From assembly GCA_963773035.1 (NCBI GenBank), contig CAVYZX010000004.1, forward strand, positions 62,001-126,000: 64,000 nucleotides of DNA, written 5' to 3'. Source of the DNA: CAVRXZ01 sp963773035 (lineage in GTDB: Bacteria > Acidobacteriota > Vicinamibacteria > Vicinamibacterales > CAVVIG01). The notes below the pieces were generated by a model. It saw only the letters and a list, made by a program, of their open reading frames with translations, made no database searches and was not told the origin of the DNA. Each line of letters starts with the position of its first letter. Within the stretch, counting starts at the first letter, position 1. Shown one piece after another: positions 54,243-63,418 of this stretch. The position numbers and the translations under genes are program-made.

Positions 54243-55944
54243 GCTGAAGGAGACCGATGTCGTCATCGTGGGTCTCGGCGCGGTTGGCGGCGTTGCCGCG
54301 CTTCCTCTCGCCCAGGCGGGACTCGACATCGTCGGGCTCGAAGCCGGCACGTGGCTGACGAAGCGTGATTTCGCTCCCGACGAACTGCGGAACAACTATC
54401 GCGGTTGGCCGCAGGCAGCCCAGAAAGCCAATCAGGAAATCCCGACACATCGGCCCAACGCCACGACCCCGAATCTGCCGCGTTTCGCGCTGCATCCAAT
54501 GATGAACGCCGTCGGTGGGACTTCCCTCCACTACTGGGCGCAGAGCTGGCGTCTGAATCCGTGGGACTTCAAAGTCGTCAGTGAGACGACCCGCCGCTAC
54601 GGTCGTTCGCGAATCCCGACCGGCTCGACCGTCGAGGACTGGCCGTTCGGGTATGAGGAGATCGAACCCTTCTACGACAAGGTCGAATACGAGTTGGGAG
54701 TCTCCGGCGCCGCCGGGAATATCAGTGGAACGATCGATCGACGGGGCAACGTGTTCGAAGGACCGCGCAAGCGTCCGTATCCGATGCCTCCGCTCCGGGG
54801 CAGTGGATTCACTGATCTGATGGCTGCCACGGCACGGTCCCTTCAGTGGCATCCCTTTCCGGGACCAGCGGCCATCAACTCACAGCGATATCAGAATCGC
54901 TCGGCTTGCATGTACCACGGATATTGCAATCGTGGCGGCTGTCACGTCGACGCAAAGAACTCGACGGCGGTGACGACGATCCCAAGGGCTCAGGCTACCG
55001 GCCGGCTGAAGGTTGTGACCAGGGCCCGCGTCACAAGTATCGAGGTCGACAACAGCGGCCGAATCACTGCAGTCACCTACGACATCGACGGAACGGAGTA
55101 CGTCCAGCCGGCCAAAGCCGTGTTGCTCGCGAGCTACACGTACGAAAACGTGCGCCTCCTGCTTCTCTCTAGGTCGAAAGCGTATCCGAACGGTCTTTCG
55201 AACAACCACGGTCAGGTTGGCCGGCACTACTTCAGTCACAACCAGACGGCCGGTGTGATCGCCCTGTTTCCCTGGAAGACCAACAGCTGGTACGGATTGC
55301 CGGCGCAAGGCATCGCGATCGATGACTGGGCCGACGACAATTTCGACCACTCGGGCCTCGATTTCATCGGCGGCGGAAATCTGTGGGTGTTCTCGGACCG
55401 GCGACCGATTGCAGCCGCAAACATGACGACATTCGGGAAGACGCGATCGTGGGGCTCCGAGTGGAAGGCGTTTGTCATGCAGAACGCCGATCGAACCAAC
55501 ACGTCCTATCTACAGAAGACCACGCTGCCCTACGAAGACAACTATCTGGACCTCGATCCCGTCGTGAAAGATTCGTTCGGCACACCCGTCTGCCGGATTA
55601 CTGGCAACTACAAAGACAACGAACGAAAGCTATCGGCGTTCATTCAGGACAAGATGGAGCAATGGTACCGGGCTGCCGGCGCGGTGGCGACTGAACGGAC
55701 GCCAATCGGCTCGATGACGCCGTCGACTCACGCGTACGGCGGGACGCGAATGGGAGACAACGCCGAAACCAACGTCGTCAATCGATGGGGCTTCTCACAC
55801 GAAGCACCGAATCTCGGAATCCTGGGCGCTTCGGTGATGGGAACCAGTGGAGCCAGAAATCCGACGCTCACGGCTCAAGCACTCGCCTGGCGAACCGCTG
55901 AGCATCTCGCAAAGAACTGGAGTTCGATAGCAAAGAACGGATGA
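54232..55944 (+). CDS. GMC-family oxidoreductase, large subunit
   Basis: 570 aa flavoprotein: dinucleotide-binding GLGAVGGVAAL (about 13-23), a GGTSLHYWAQ stretch (about 91-100), CNRGGCHVDAKNST (about 223-236) and the C-terminal GMC_oxred_C with HAYGGTRMG and ...GTSGARNPTLTAQALAWRTAEHL. No signal peptide; export probably depends on the Tat-bearing small subunit. It oxidises an alcohol or polyol in the periplasm; substrate unassigned. Confidence 0.9.
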   Translation: MATRLKETDVVIVGLGAVGGVAALPLAQAGLDIVGLEAGTWLTKRDFAPDELRNNYRGWPQAAQKANQEIPTHRPNATTPNLPRFALHPMMNAVGGTSLHYWAQSWRLNPWDFKVVSETTRRYGRSRIPTGSTVEDWPFGYEEIEPFYDKVEYELGVSGAAGNISGTIDRRGNVFEGPRKRPYPMPPLRGSGFTDLMAATARSLQWHPFPGPAAINSQRYQNRSACMYHGYCNRGGCHVDAKNSTAVTTIPRAQATGRLKVVTRARVTSIEVDNSGRITAVTYDIDGTEYVQPAKAVLLASYTYENVRLLLLSRSKAYPNGLSNNHGQVGRHYFSHNQTAGVIALFPWKTNSWYGLPAQGIAIDDWADDNFDHSGLDFIGGGNLWVFSDRRPIAAANMTTFGKTRSWGSEWKAFVMQNADRTNTSYLQKTTLPYEDNYLDLDPVVKDSFGTPVCRITGNYKDNERKLSAFIQDKMEQWYRAAGAVATERTPIGSMTPSTHAYGGTRMGDNAETNVVNRWGFSHEAPNLGILGASVMGTSGARNPTLTAQALAWRTAEHLAKNWSSIAKNG

Positions 55945-55946
55945 AT

Positions 55947-56046
55947 GTGCGTGGCTTCCGGCGCTCCGTAGTGTGTGGCTTCCGGCGCTCCGTAGTGTGT
56001 GGCTTCCGGCGCTCCATAGTGTGTGGCTTCCGGCTTCAGCCGGAAG
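55947..56046. repeat. 24-bp tandem repeat ending in a REP-like hairpin
   Basis: Three 24-bp units (55947-55970, 55971-55994, 55995-56018), all with GTGTGGCTTCCGGCGCTCC cores, are followed by a variant (56019-56046) that forms the hairpin CTTCCGGC-TTCA-GCCGGAAG. The array exactly fills the gap between two convergent genes. The variant unit recurs at 63307-63332. Confidence 0.9.
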
Positions 56047-56047
56047 A

Positions 56048-56704
56048 TCAATGCCCCAGACCCTCTCGATGGTGGTCGGCCCACCAACCCCAGAGCAACA
56101 GCAACAGAGCGCCAATGATCGCGAAAACCGCCAGGGCCTGCACCGATGGCGGTGGTCCGCCGACGACATTCGCGGCGTAGGCGATCAGGAGAAACACTGC
56201 GAAGCCCATGAAGGCCCAATGGCCGATCTTGTCCCGCGGCCGGGTCGCCTGCACGTAGAGCCATAGTCCTGCCGCGTACATCAGGACCTCAACGACCACG
56301 GTCGCTCCAACAGAGTTCCAGAGGCCTAGGCCAAACTTCGGTCCACCTGGGTAAAGCGGCATATCTGGACGATGGGTGATGAAGTCCAGCACCCAGTGGC
56401 TGATGACGAGGAGGCTGATCACCATAAACGCAAGGCGATCGCGCGTTTTTGTCGAATAGAGAAAGCCCAAAAGAAGACCCCACGCAATCAAAGCGACGAG
56501 AGAGTGGGAGTAGGGATAGCTGACGAAATCGAGGGGGGTGAACGCTGTATCGCCAGGTTCGATCCGAACGGTTTCGACGCCGAGCAAGAGGAAAACAGGC
56601 CACAGGAGATCGGCCAGCTGCGCAGCAACGAACAACACCAGAAGTGAAACCCGGGGAGTGGCGCGTTTTGCCGCAAAGCCGAGCGCAAAATGCCCGATGA
56701 ACAT
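56048..56704 (-). CDS. YdjM/DUF457-like membrane protein (putative metal-dependent hydrolase)
   Basis: About 218 aa from the ATG at 56704; a GTG at 56725 is an alternative. Six or so membrane helices. HFALGFAAK at the start, YPYSHSLV, and ISHWVLDFITHRPDMPLYP carry the conserved His/Asp of the inner-membrane metal-dependent hydrolase family. Its start lies only 24 bases from the divergent MBL gene. Confidence 0.75.
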   Translation of the reverse strand: MFIGHFALGFAAKRATPRVSLLVLFVAAQLADLLWPVFLLLGVETVRIEPGDTAFTPLDFVSYPYSHSLVALIAWGLLLGFLYSTKTRDRLAFMVISLLVISHWVLDFITHRPDMPLYPGGPKFGLGLWNSVGATVVVEVLMYAAGLWLYVQATRPRDKIGHWAFMGFAVFLLIAYAANVVGGPPPSVQALAVFAIIGALLLLLWGWWADHHREGLGH

Positions 56705-56728
56705 CGCGGTGCGGGATAATACCACTCC

Positions 56729-57532
56729 ATGCTCGACGACGTTTATGAAGTCTACGCGCTACGCTACGCGCACCACGACCGCCAATCCTCGGAGAACTTC
56801 ATCGGCGGCGATCCGCACGACATCCTTCAACCCCTTGCCTACTACGTCTGGGCTGTTGTCGGCCCGCACGGCCAGTACGTCATCGATACGGGATTCGACG
56901 CCGCTATGGCGACCAAGCGCGGCCGCACGATGCTGAAACCGATCGATGAAGGTCTTCGGTCGATCGGGATCCAGGCGAACAGCATCGAACACGTCATCGT
57001 CACGCACATGCACTACGACCACATCGGGAACTACGAGATGTTTCCGAAGGCCCGTTATCACTTGCAGCGTGACGAGATGGCTTACGCAACGGGCCGCTAC
57101 ATGTGCCACGCCCACATGCGCATCCCCTTCGAGGTGGACGATGTGGTGGCGATGGTGCGCAAAGTGTTCGCCGAACGAGTCGTGTTTCACGACGGCACGG
57201 AGCAGATCGCGCCGGGCCTGACCGTCCACAAGATCGGTGGTCACTCGATGGGTCTGCAATGCGTGCGGGTGAAGACGCGGCGGGGACACGTGGTCCTCGC
57301 GTCCGACGCGTCACACCTGTACGGACACATCGACCACGGCAGGGTGTTTCCGATCACCTATTGCGTTGGCGATGTACTGGAAGGGTACGCGACGATCAAG
57401 AAACTTGCAGACTCCCCGGACCATATCGTCCCCGGACACGATCCGCAGGTAGCCACGATCTATCCAGGCGCCGGCCCGGGTCTCGACAGCTGGGTCGTCA
57501 GACTCGACGTTGAGCCCACACGGCGCACCTGA
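56729..57532 (+). CDS. Metallo-beta-lactamase-fold hydrolase, AHL-lactonase-like
   Basis: 267 aa. THMHYDHIGN is the HxHxDH metal motif (about residues 92-101), GGHSMGLQCV and SDASHLYGHID supply further ligands, and PGHDP the last His. The order fits the AiiA-type N-acyl homoserine lactonase / lactone hydrolase branch. In a catabolic setting a lactone or ester substrate is more likely than quorum quenching. Divergent from the YdjM-like gene. Confidence 0.85.
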   Translation: MLDDVYEVYALRYAHHDRQSSENFIGGDPHDILQPLAYYVWAVVGPHGQYVIDTGFDAAMATKRGRTMLKPIDEGLRSIGIQANSIEHVIVTHMHYDHIGNYEMFPKARYHLQRDEMAYATGRYMCHAHMRIPFEVDDVVAMVRKVFAERVVFHDGTEQIAPGLTVHKIGGHSMGLQCVRVKTRRGHVVLASDASHLYGHIDHGRVFPITYCVGDVLEGYATIKKLADSPDHIVPGHDPQVATIYPGAGPGLDSWVVRLDVEPTRRT

Positions 57533-57623
57533 ACGGCCGCGGGCCGCAGCGCTGCCCTTCCCGCCCAACTTCTCCAACTGGCGCCGGGGCCTTCCTGCCT
57601 TTGCTCGGGGTCCGATTCGCCGA

Positions 57624-57644
57624 GCTACGGCGGCCCGCCGTAGC
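57624..57644. repeat. Perfect hairpin between convergent genes
   Basis: GCTACGGCG - GCC - CGCCGTAGC, 9-bp arms with a 3-base loop, in a GC-rich gap between the lactonase-like and CMD-like genes. A terminator or REP-type element. Confidence 0.6.
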
Positions 57645-57739
57645 CTTGCGAGCGGCCCCCCGGCGCGAACTGACGCTGACGCGTCGCCGTCGGCTTCGCA
57701 TGGCCGCCGGCGCCGCGTGGCCGCAGGCGCTCCCTCGTT

Positions 57740-58120
57740 TCATTTGCCGTCCAGCTGCGCGAAGACCTCTCGAGCGCTGCGAAACGAATCGACGGCGGCC
57801 GGCACACCGCAGTAGATCGCGACCTGGAGAAACACCTCACGAATTTCTTCGCGGCTGACGCCGTTCTTCAGCGCTCCAGCAATATGCAGCTTGAGCTCGT
57901 GCGGCCGGTTGAGCGCACTGATCATTGCGAGATTCAACATGCTGCGAGTCTTCTTCGACAGCTCCTCCCGTCCCCACACAGCACCCCAGCAGTACTCAGT
58001 GACCAATTCCTGCAACGGGCGGTTGAAGTCGTCGGCCGAGTTGAGGGCGTTCTCGACAAATTCCTTACCGAGAACGGACTTGCGGATTTCCAACCCACGT
58101 TCGAACGTCTGTTTGTCCAT
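57740..58120 (-). CDS. Carboxymuconolactone-decarboxylase-like protein
   Basis: 126 aa from the ATG at 58120; GGAG lies 9 bases upstream, and the GTG at 58129 is too close to it. All-helical alkylhydroperoxidase/CMD fold: VTEYCWGAVWGREELSKKTRSMLNLAMISALNRPHELKLHIAGALKNG. The PcaC-type pattern (no CxxC thiol pair) favours decarboxylase over peroxidase. Likely part of an aromatic ring-cleavage pathway with the surrounding catabolic genes. Confidence 0.85.
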   Translation of the reverse strand: MDKQTFERGLEIRKSVLGKEFVENALNSADDFNRPLQELVTEYCWGAVWGREELSKKTRSMLNLAMISALNRPHELKLHIAGALKNGVSREEIREVFLQVAIYCGVPAAVDSFRSAREVFAQLDGK

Positions 58121-58202
58121 GATCTGCACTCCAAGTCACATGAAGGTGTCGATGAAAGCGGCCGTCGATCATACACTCCGGGCTCTGCCCGAATCGCGGC
58201 CG

Positions 58203-58208
58203 TATAAT
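58203..58208 (+). promoter_or_regulatory. TATAAT -10 box upstream of the 354-aa secreted protein gene
   Basis: A perfect TATAAT lies 18 bases before the ATG at 58227. No good -35 box is found 16-18 bases further up, so recognition would rest on the -10 or on an activator. Confidence 0.35.
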
Positions 58209-58226
58209 GGCCTGTCGAGGTTACGT

Positions 58227-59291
58227 ATGAAGATGGGACATCGGTGGGCCGTGCGTATCGCAGCGACTGTGGGACTCGCGTTGGTCGTCTCGGTTTCGTG
58301 GGCCGGCCAGAGTTCGCAGGCAAGCGAGTCGTCCTCGAAGAAGGTTTCACCCGCGAAGACCTGGACGCCGCCACGAACACCGTGGGGTGATCCCGATCTG
58401 CAGGGCGTGTGGCCCGGCACCGACTTCGTCGGCGTCCCCCTCGTGCGCGCCGACTCGTTGGGGACGCGCAACGAGTTGACGGACACAGAGTTCACAGCCA
58501 GGCTTGCTGCCGCGCAAAGGCAGACGGAGGACGACAACGCCGAGTTCGACATCAACAACGTTCCTCCCGAAGTCGTTGCGCGAGGAACCGTGGGCGGGCC
58601 GGTGTCGCCGCCGCCACACTGGCTGGAGCGGGGCAAGCCAAGTCGCCAGGGTTCGCTCATCGTCGATCCACCGGACGGCAAGCTGCCGCCGCAGGCTGAA
58701 GCCGCCCAGAAGCGGGCGGCAGAGCGTCAGAGCGCGCGATACGGGCGGGGACCGGCGGATTCCTATGAAGACAGAAGTTTGTACGACCGCTGCATCACAC
58801 GAGGCGTACTCGGTTCCATCCTTCCAGTCATCTACAACAACGGGAATGAAATCGTCCAGGCACCGGGGATCGTGGCGATCCGCAACGAAATGATCCACGA
58901 AACACGGATCGTTCCGCTCGACGGGCGGCCGCATCTCTCATCGACGTTTCATCAGTACATGGGAGATTCGCGAGGCCATTGGGAAGGCAACACACTGGTG
59001 GTCGAAACGACGAACCTCACCGACCGGACAGGGGCGGGTGGAAATGGCGGAGCCAATCTGCACAGCAAAGCCGCTCGTCTTGTCGAGAAATTCACCCGGA
59101 CCGGACCCGACACGCTCCGTTACGAGGTCACAATCGACGACCCGCAAACATGGACGCGGCCCTGGGAAATCGCGTTTCCGCTGAGACTAGACTCAGGCTA
59201 CGGGTTCTACGAGTACGCCTGTCACGAAGGGAACTACGCCCTCACGAACATCCTGTCGGGCGCAAGGGCGGAGGAAGCGGGCAGGAAGTAA
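58227..59291 (+). CDS. Secreted protein of unknown function (354 aa)
   Basis: Start at the ATG at 58227 with GAGG 6 bases upstream; the frame is open from 57891 but only by chance. Signal peptide (LALVVSVSWAGQS), then TPWGDPDLQGVW near residue 57, a sequence type seen again and again in Vicinamibacteria-like genomes, and GDSRGHWEGNTLVVETTN and ...YEVTIDDPQTWTRPW. These look like a beta-rich secreted domain. No enzyme assignment; neighbours suggest a link to aromatic catabolism. Confidence 0.75.
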   Translation: MKMGHRWAVRIAATVGLALVVSVSWAGQSSQASESSSKKVSPAKTWTPPRTPWGDPDLQGVWPGTDFVGVPLVRADSLGTRNELTDTEFTARLAAAQRQTEDDNAEFDINNVPPEVVARGTVGGPVSPPPHWLERGKPSRQGSLIVDPPDGKLPPQAEAAQKRAAERQSARYGRGPADSYEDRSLYDRCITRGVLGSILPVIYNNGNEIVQAPGIVAIRNEMIHETRIVPLDGRPHLSSTFHQYMGDSRGHWEGNTLVVETTNLTDRTGAGGNGGANLHSKAARLVEKFTRTGPDTLRYEVTIDDPQTWTRPWEIAFPLRLDSGYGFYEYACHEGNYALTNILSGARAEEAGRK

Positions 59292-59388
59292 ATTGCTGAT
59301 TTTCGATTGCTGATTGCCGATTGAAAAGCCCACTTCGTCGTCGATCAGTGATAGTAATCAGCAATTGGCAATCAGCAATTAGCAATTT
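59292..59388. repeat. Facing heptamer arrays (ATTGCTG / CAATTAG) between convergent genes
   Basis: ATTGCTG-type units (59292-59322) and their inverse CAATTGG, CAATCAG, CAATTAG (59356-59388) fill the whole 97 bases between two convergent stop codons. Same family as 45666-45806. A bidirectional terminator role is possible. Confidence 0.85.
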
Positions 59389-60774
59389 CTAAGATCGCAC
59401 CGCCAAGTCGACGATTGTCCGAGAATCTGGCAGGTGGTCGAGGCGTTCGATTTCTTCCGCAAGCCGGACGCGCTCGACGGGCGACAGGAATCCACTCGCA
59501 TTTTCGTCGAACTTGGTCCGCAGATCCGATTCGCTCATCGGATTCTCAGCCGAGCCGCGGTTGTACTCCTCGACAGCGACAAGCGACTGACCACCCGTCA
59601 AGTTGACGCGAACCTCGCCTTTGAATCGACCCGGACCCGGGAATGACGGATCGACGTGGTATCTCACGCGTCGCGCCAATTCAAGAATCTCAGGATTCCT
59701 GAGGCTGCTCTCGTCGTAAGCCTTCTTTCCGAGCTCGCCCAGATACAGCGCTTCCGCCAGCGTGTATTGAAGGCTGACTCGACCGTGCGAATCGGAGGCC
59801 GGGGCGAACTTTTCGACTGTCGGTTCGCACACGATGGGGACGATGAACGCCGCGACCGGACAGTCGATGGATTCCACGTTGCCGAGATCAATGGTGTGAG
59901 TCTTCCTCAAGCGCAGCAGCGCGTCGATATACGGATGAAGAACGTGCGCAGCGGGGAAAGGCTTGAACGACGAGTGCCGGCTTTCCCACTTCGTCCCGAG
60001 CTCGTCTGTGATTCGCGCCAGGTCGCGCGGAATCGCCTGATCCTGAAGATGCGAGGCGAACAGACCAAAGCGTCCTTCGAAAACACGCGCCGGACCTGTC
60101 GCCCCTGCGCGGGCGAGAAACGCGGCGGATATCCCGCTCTGCGCTGCCCATCCGGGATGCAGGAATTTCGTCTGTGTTCCATCGACCCAGCATTCCAGCA
60201 GACCGGCCGCAAAGCTGCCGCAAATGCCGGCGGCATTGGCCATCGCACTCTCGTTCAAGCGCAAGAGCTTACTGGCAAGGTACGACGCACCAAAAGTCGC
60301 AAAAAGCCCGGTCGGATGGTAGCCCAGTCGATGAAACTGACCCGGTGCGACGCTGCCCACCCGACAGGAGATCTCGTTGCCGACCGCAATGGCTGCAATC
60401 AGATCCTGTCCGGAGACTGGTCCAAGCTCCGCCACGGCCAGAGCCGCGGCAACCGCCGGACTGCTCATGTGAACGATCGACTCGTTGTGCGTGTCGTCGT
60501 ATTCCAACGCCTGGGAAAACGCGCCGTTCGCAAATGCCGCCGTAGCTACGCCCACACGATCGCCAGTGCCAAGGACACGACACGGGCCGTGTGGCGACAT
60601 CGCCACGGCCGCAGCCCGAGTCGATCGACCGAAGTCGGTTTCGGCGCCCGCGAGCGCCAGACCAACGACATCCATCACGCGGAGCTTGGTGGCCTGAACC
60701 ACGTCGTCTGGAAGGTCTTTGAAGGACGTCTTGGAAACCCATCTGGCCAGTTCGTACGAGAAAGGTTCGCGCAC
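59389..60774 (-). CDS. MmgE/PrpD family protein
   Basis: 461 aa. MmgE/PrpD fold: an N-terminal helical domain with AGAETDFGRSTRAAA and the second half with ALEYDDTHNESIVHMSSPAVAAALAVAE, the family hallmark. Known members dehydrate 2-methylcitrate or aconitate-like acids. Here it is flanked by a CMD-like protein and an ADOP permease, so it may act on a carboxylic acid of the local pathway. It diverges from the permease gene at 60874. Confidence 0.88.
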   Translation of the reverse strand: MREPFSYELARWVSKTSFKDLPDDVVQATKLRVMDVVGLALAGAETDFGRSTRAAAVAMSPHGPCRVLGTGDRVGVATAAFANGAFSQALEYDDTHNESIVHMSSPAVAAALAVAELGPVSGQDLIAAIAVGNEISCRVGSVAPGQFHRLGYHPTGLFATFGASYLASKLLRLNESAMANAAGICGSFAAGLLECWVDGTQTKFLHPGWAAQSGISAAFLARAGATGPARVFEGRFGLFASHLQDQAIPRDLARITDELGTKWESRHSSFKPFPAAHVLHPYIDALLRLRKTHTIDLGNVESIDCPVAAFIVPIVCEPTVEKFAPASDSHGRVSLQYTLAEALYLGELGKKAYDESSLRNPEILELARRVRYHVDPSFPGPGRFKGEVRVNLTGGQSLVAVEEYNRGSAENPMSESDLRTKFDENASGFLSPVERVRLAEEIERLDHLPDSRTIVDLAVRS

Positions 60775-60873
60775 GGCCGAAAGTATACGAGACTGCGGAA
60801 CAGGGCGATCGGCCTGCGCGGATGACGATATGATCGCCTTGCAGATCGAGCGCCTCGTCAGTTGGAGAGCGAA

Positions 60874-63291
60874 GTGAGGTCACTCCACATTGCGACCCTC
60901 GGCCAGGACATCCGTTACGCCTTTCGGATGATCCGAAAGAATCCGGGCTTCACGGCCATCGTCGTGGTGACGCTGGCTCTCGGCATCGGCGCGAACACGG
61001 CCACGTTCAGCATGGTTCAAGCCGCGCTCTCGATCTCAATTCCAGACCCCGCTCGAGTCGTCGTGGTTCACACCGACAACGTGAAGCGTGGCATGCGGAA
61101 TCTGCCGGCATCGGTTCCAGACTTTCTGGACTGGAAAGACAGCGGGCTCTTCTCGGACGTCGGCGCTTTTACCAACGAAGGCGTGAACGTCCGCCAAGGG
61201 GATCGCGTCGAGCGCCTCAATGCCGTGTTCGCCACGGCCGGATTCTTCGACGTCGCCGGCCTGCGGCCCCGCCTGGGGCGGGCATTCACCGAGCAGGACA
61301 CCCGTCCGAACGCTCCGCCAGTGGTGGTGCTCAACGAAAGAGCATGGCGCTCGCGGTTTCTGGGAAACGCAGGGATCGTCGGGCAGACCATGGTCGTTGA
61401 TGGCGTGCCGCGCAGCATCATCGGTGTGCTCCCGCGCGGTCTCCCCACCGACGGCCGTGAAGAACTTTACGTCCCTCTCGTGTTCGATTCGACCAAGCTC
61501 CTCGAGCGCGGAAGCCGCAGCTATCCCGTCATCGCCCGGTTGCGCCAGGGCCTTTCCCTGACTGAGGCCCAGCAACGAATGGGAGATCTTGCCGACCGCC
61601 TTGGCCGTGAATACCCAGACGACGAGGGGAACACGTTTCGCCTCCAACCGATTGGAGAGGCATTAATTCAAGACTCGCAAACCCTGCTCGGCGTGTTGTT
61701 TGGTGCAGTCGGTTTCGTCCTGATGATTGCTTGCGCGAACATCGCGGGCTTGTTGCTGGCCCGAGGCACGGCCCGTCAACGAGAAATGACGGTGAGGGCG
61801 GCTCTTGGCGCCAGCCGGTGGGCGCTTGCCCGTCAACTGTTAATCGAAAGCCTGCTCCTGGGACTCCTGGGTGGGGCCGTCGCCTTGTTGCCGGCCATTT
61901 GGGGGATCCAATTCATCTCGATGCTCAGGATAGAAGAGCTGCCGAACTCCGACCTCATCTCCCTCAACTGGACTGTGCTGGGCTTCAATCTTGGTGTATC
62001 CGTTATCACCGGTCTTCTGTTCGGTTGCGCTCCCGCGGTGACGAACTGGAAGACGAACGTCAGTGAAGCGTTGAAGGCGACTGGACCAGCCTTGGGCGGC
62101 GGTGCGCACCAGCGACTCCGAAGTTCCTTCGTGGTCGGTGAGATTGCCCTCACGTTGGTGCTTCTTGTCGGCGCCGGGCTGGCGTTGCAGAGCTTCCTGC
62201 GCCTGCGTTCCTCCAATCCTGGCTACGACGCTCGCGGTTTGCTGACGCTGCGAGTCGCGCTGTCGGAACGCCAATACCCGGATGTCGAGAAACAACGGGC
62301 GTTCTTCGACCGGGTCATCGACAGGGCGCGAGCTCTTCCGGGCCTCGAGAGCATCTCAGGGATAAGCGAACTGCCAGCTGGCGACAGCATCCACGCCACT
62401 GGGTTGCTGCCAACAGATCGACCCGAGCCGCGACGAGCGGACGTGCCGATTGTCTTGTACGAGTCGGTCATCAACGATTACTTTCGGACGATGCGCATCC
62501 CGCTGCTAACGGGTCGCTCATTCAACGATCTCGACCGCATCGACTCCCAGCCGGTGCTCATCGTGGATCGGTGGACGGCAGACCGGTACTGGCCGAACCA
62601 GAATCCCATCGGCAAGCGCGTCAAGCTCGGTTCGAAACAAGAGCCGCGCGAAATCGTGGGCGTCGTCGGACCTGTCGAACAGAGGCTCGCGGTGACGCTC
62701 ATGCTCGGCCAGCTCGGGCAGGTGTACCTGCCGATGTCTCAGGGGCCGAAACCCACCATGTCGCTCGTCGTGCGAACGTCCGGCAATACAACGCAGGCGG
62801 CTTCAACGCTGCGCACCATCGTTTCGGAAATCGACCCGGACCAAGCGCTGTTCGAGCTCCGGCTGATGGACGACTTCCGAGCGGCTGGCCGGGCGATGCA
62901 CCGGCTGGCCATGACGTTGCTCGCCGCCTTTGCCTTGGTGGCATTGCTGCTGGCGGCAATTGGTCTCTACGGCGTGATCGCATTCAGCGTTGGCCAGCGG
63001 ACGCGCGAGTTCGGTATCAGGATGTCGCTCGGCGCACAGCCACGCGACGTTCTTCAGCTCGTCGTGCGGCAAGGCGTGATCATGACCGCCATCGGCCTGA
63101 CATTGGGACTTGTGGGCGCGTTTTCGCTGACCAGAGCCATGGCCGCCATCCTGTACGGCATAGGGACGAACGACTCGAAAACCTTCGGCTGGTCCGCATT
63201 GCTGCTGGCCGTCGTCGCCCTTCTCGCCAGCTACGTCCCGGCCCGCCGCGCGACGTTGATCGATCCGGTCACGGCGCTCCACCACGATTGA
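60874..63291 (+). CDS. ADOP-type ABC permease (MacB_PCD/FtsX duplicated)
   Basis: About 805 aa. DIRYAFRMIRKNPGFTAIVVVTLALGIGANTATFS at the N-terminus identifies the acidobacterial duplicated orphan permease family: two MacB_PCD-FtsX halves in one chain, eight membrane helices, no ATPase next to it. GTG 60874 is preferred as start (GGAG 6 bases upstream); a TTG at 60862 is in frame. Function unproven; macrolide/peptide export or lipoprotein handling are the family guesses. The TATGAT at about 60827-60832 may be its -10 box. Confidence 0.9.
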   Translation: MRSLHIATLGQDIRYAFRMIRKNPGFTAIVVVTLALGIGANTATFSMVQAALSISIPDPARVVVVHTDNVKRGMRNLPASVPDFLDWKDSGLFSDVGAFTNEGVNVRQGDRVERLNAVFATAGFFDVAGLRPRLGRAFTEQDTRPNAPPVVVLNERAWRSRFLGNAGIVGQTMVVDGVPRSIIGVLPRGLPTDGREELYVPLVFDSTKLLERGSRSYPVIARLRQGLSLTEAQQRMGDLADRLGREYPDDEGNTFRLQPIGEALIQDSQTLLGVLFGAVGFVLMIACANIAGLLLARGTARQREMTVRAALGASRWALARQLLIESLLLGLLGGAVALLPAIWGIQFISMLRIEELPNSDLISLNWTVLGFNLGVSVITGLLFGCAPAVTNWKTNVSEALKATGPALGGGAHQRLRSSFVVGEIALTLVLLVGAGLALQSFLRLRSSNPGYDARGLLTLRVALSERQYPDVEKQRAFFDRVIDRARALPGLESISGISELPAGDSIHATGLLPTDRPEPRRADVPIVLYESVINDYFRTMRIPLLTGRSFNDLDRIDSQPVLIVDRWTADRYWPNQNPIGKRVKLGSKQEPREIVGVVGPVEQRLAVTLMLGQLGQVYLPMSQGPKPTMSLVVRTSGNTTQAASTLRTIVSEIDPDQALFELRLMDDFRAAGRAMHRLAMTLLAAFALVALLLAAIGLYGVIAFSVGQRTREFGIRMSLGAQPRDVLQLVVRQGVIMTAIGLTLGLVGAFSLTRAMAAILYGIGTNDSKTFGWSALLLAVVALLASYVPARRATLIDPVTALHHD

Positions 63292-63306
63292 AGCTCTTGT
63301 TGTATT

Positions 63307-63377
63307 GTGTGGCTTCCGGCTTCAGCCGGAAGCTCAATTCTGGCAGCTCACTTCCGCCTAAAGGCGGAAGCCACACA
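63307..63377. repeat. Pair of facing REP-like hairpins
   Basis: CTTCCGGC-TTCA-GCCGGAAG (63313-63332) and CTTCCGCC-TAAA-GGCGGAAG (63351-63370) each fold on themselves. Outer GTGTGGCTTCCG (63307-63318) and CGGAAGCCACAC (63365-63376) are inverse to each other, so the whole is a BIME-like unit. The first 26 bases are identical to the last unit of the 55947-56046 array. Confidence 0.9.
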
Positions 63378-63418
63378 CCGGGCCCTGATAGCTGAGAGCT
63401 GCCTTTAGGAGTGACGTC

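Noticed and set aside
55947..56046. CRISPR array
   Set aside because: The units are contiguous with no unique spacers, and there are no cas genes.
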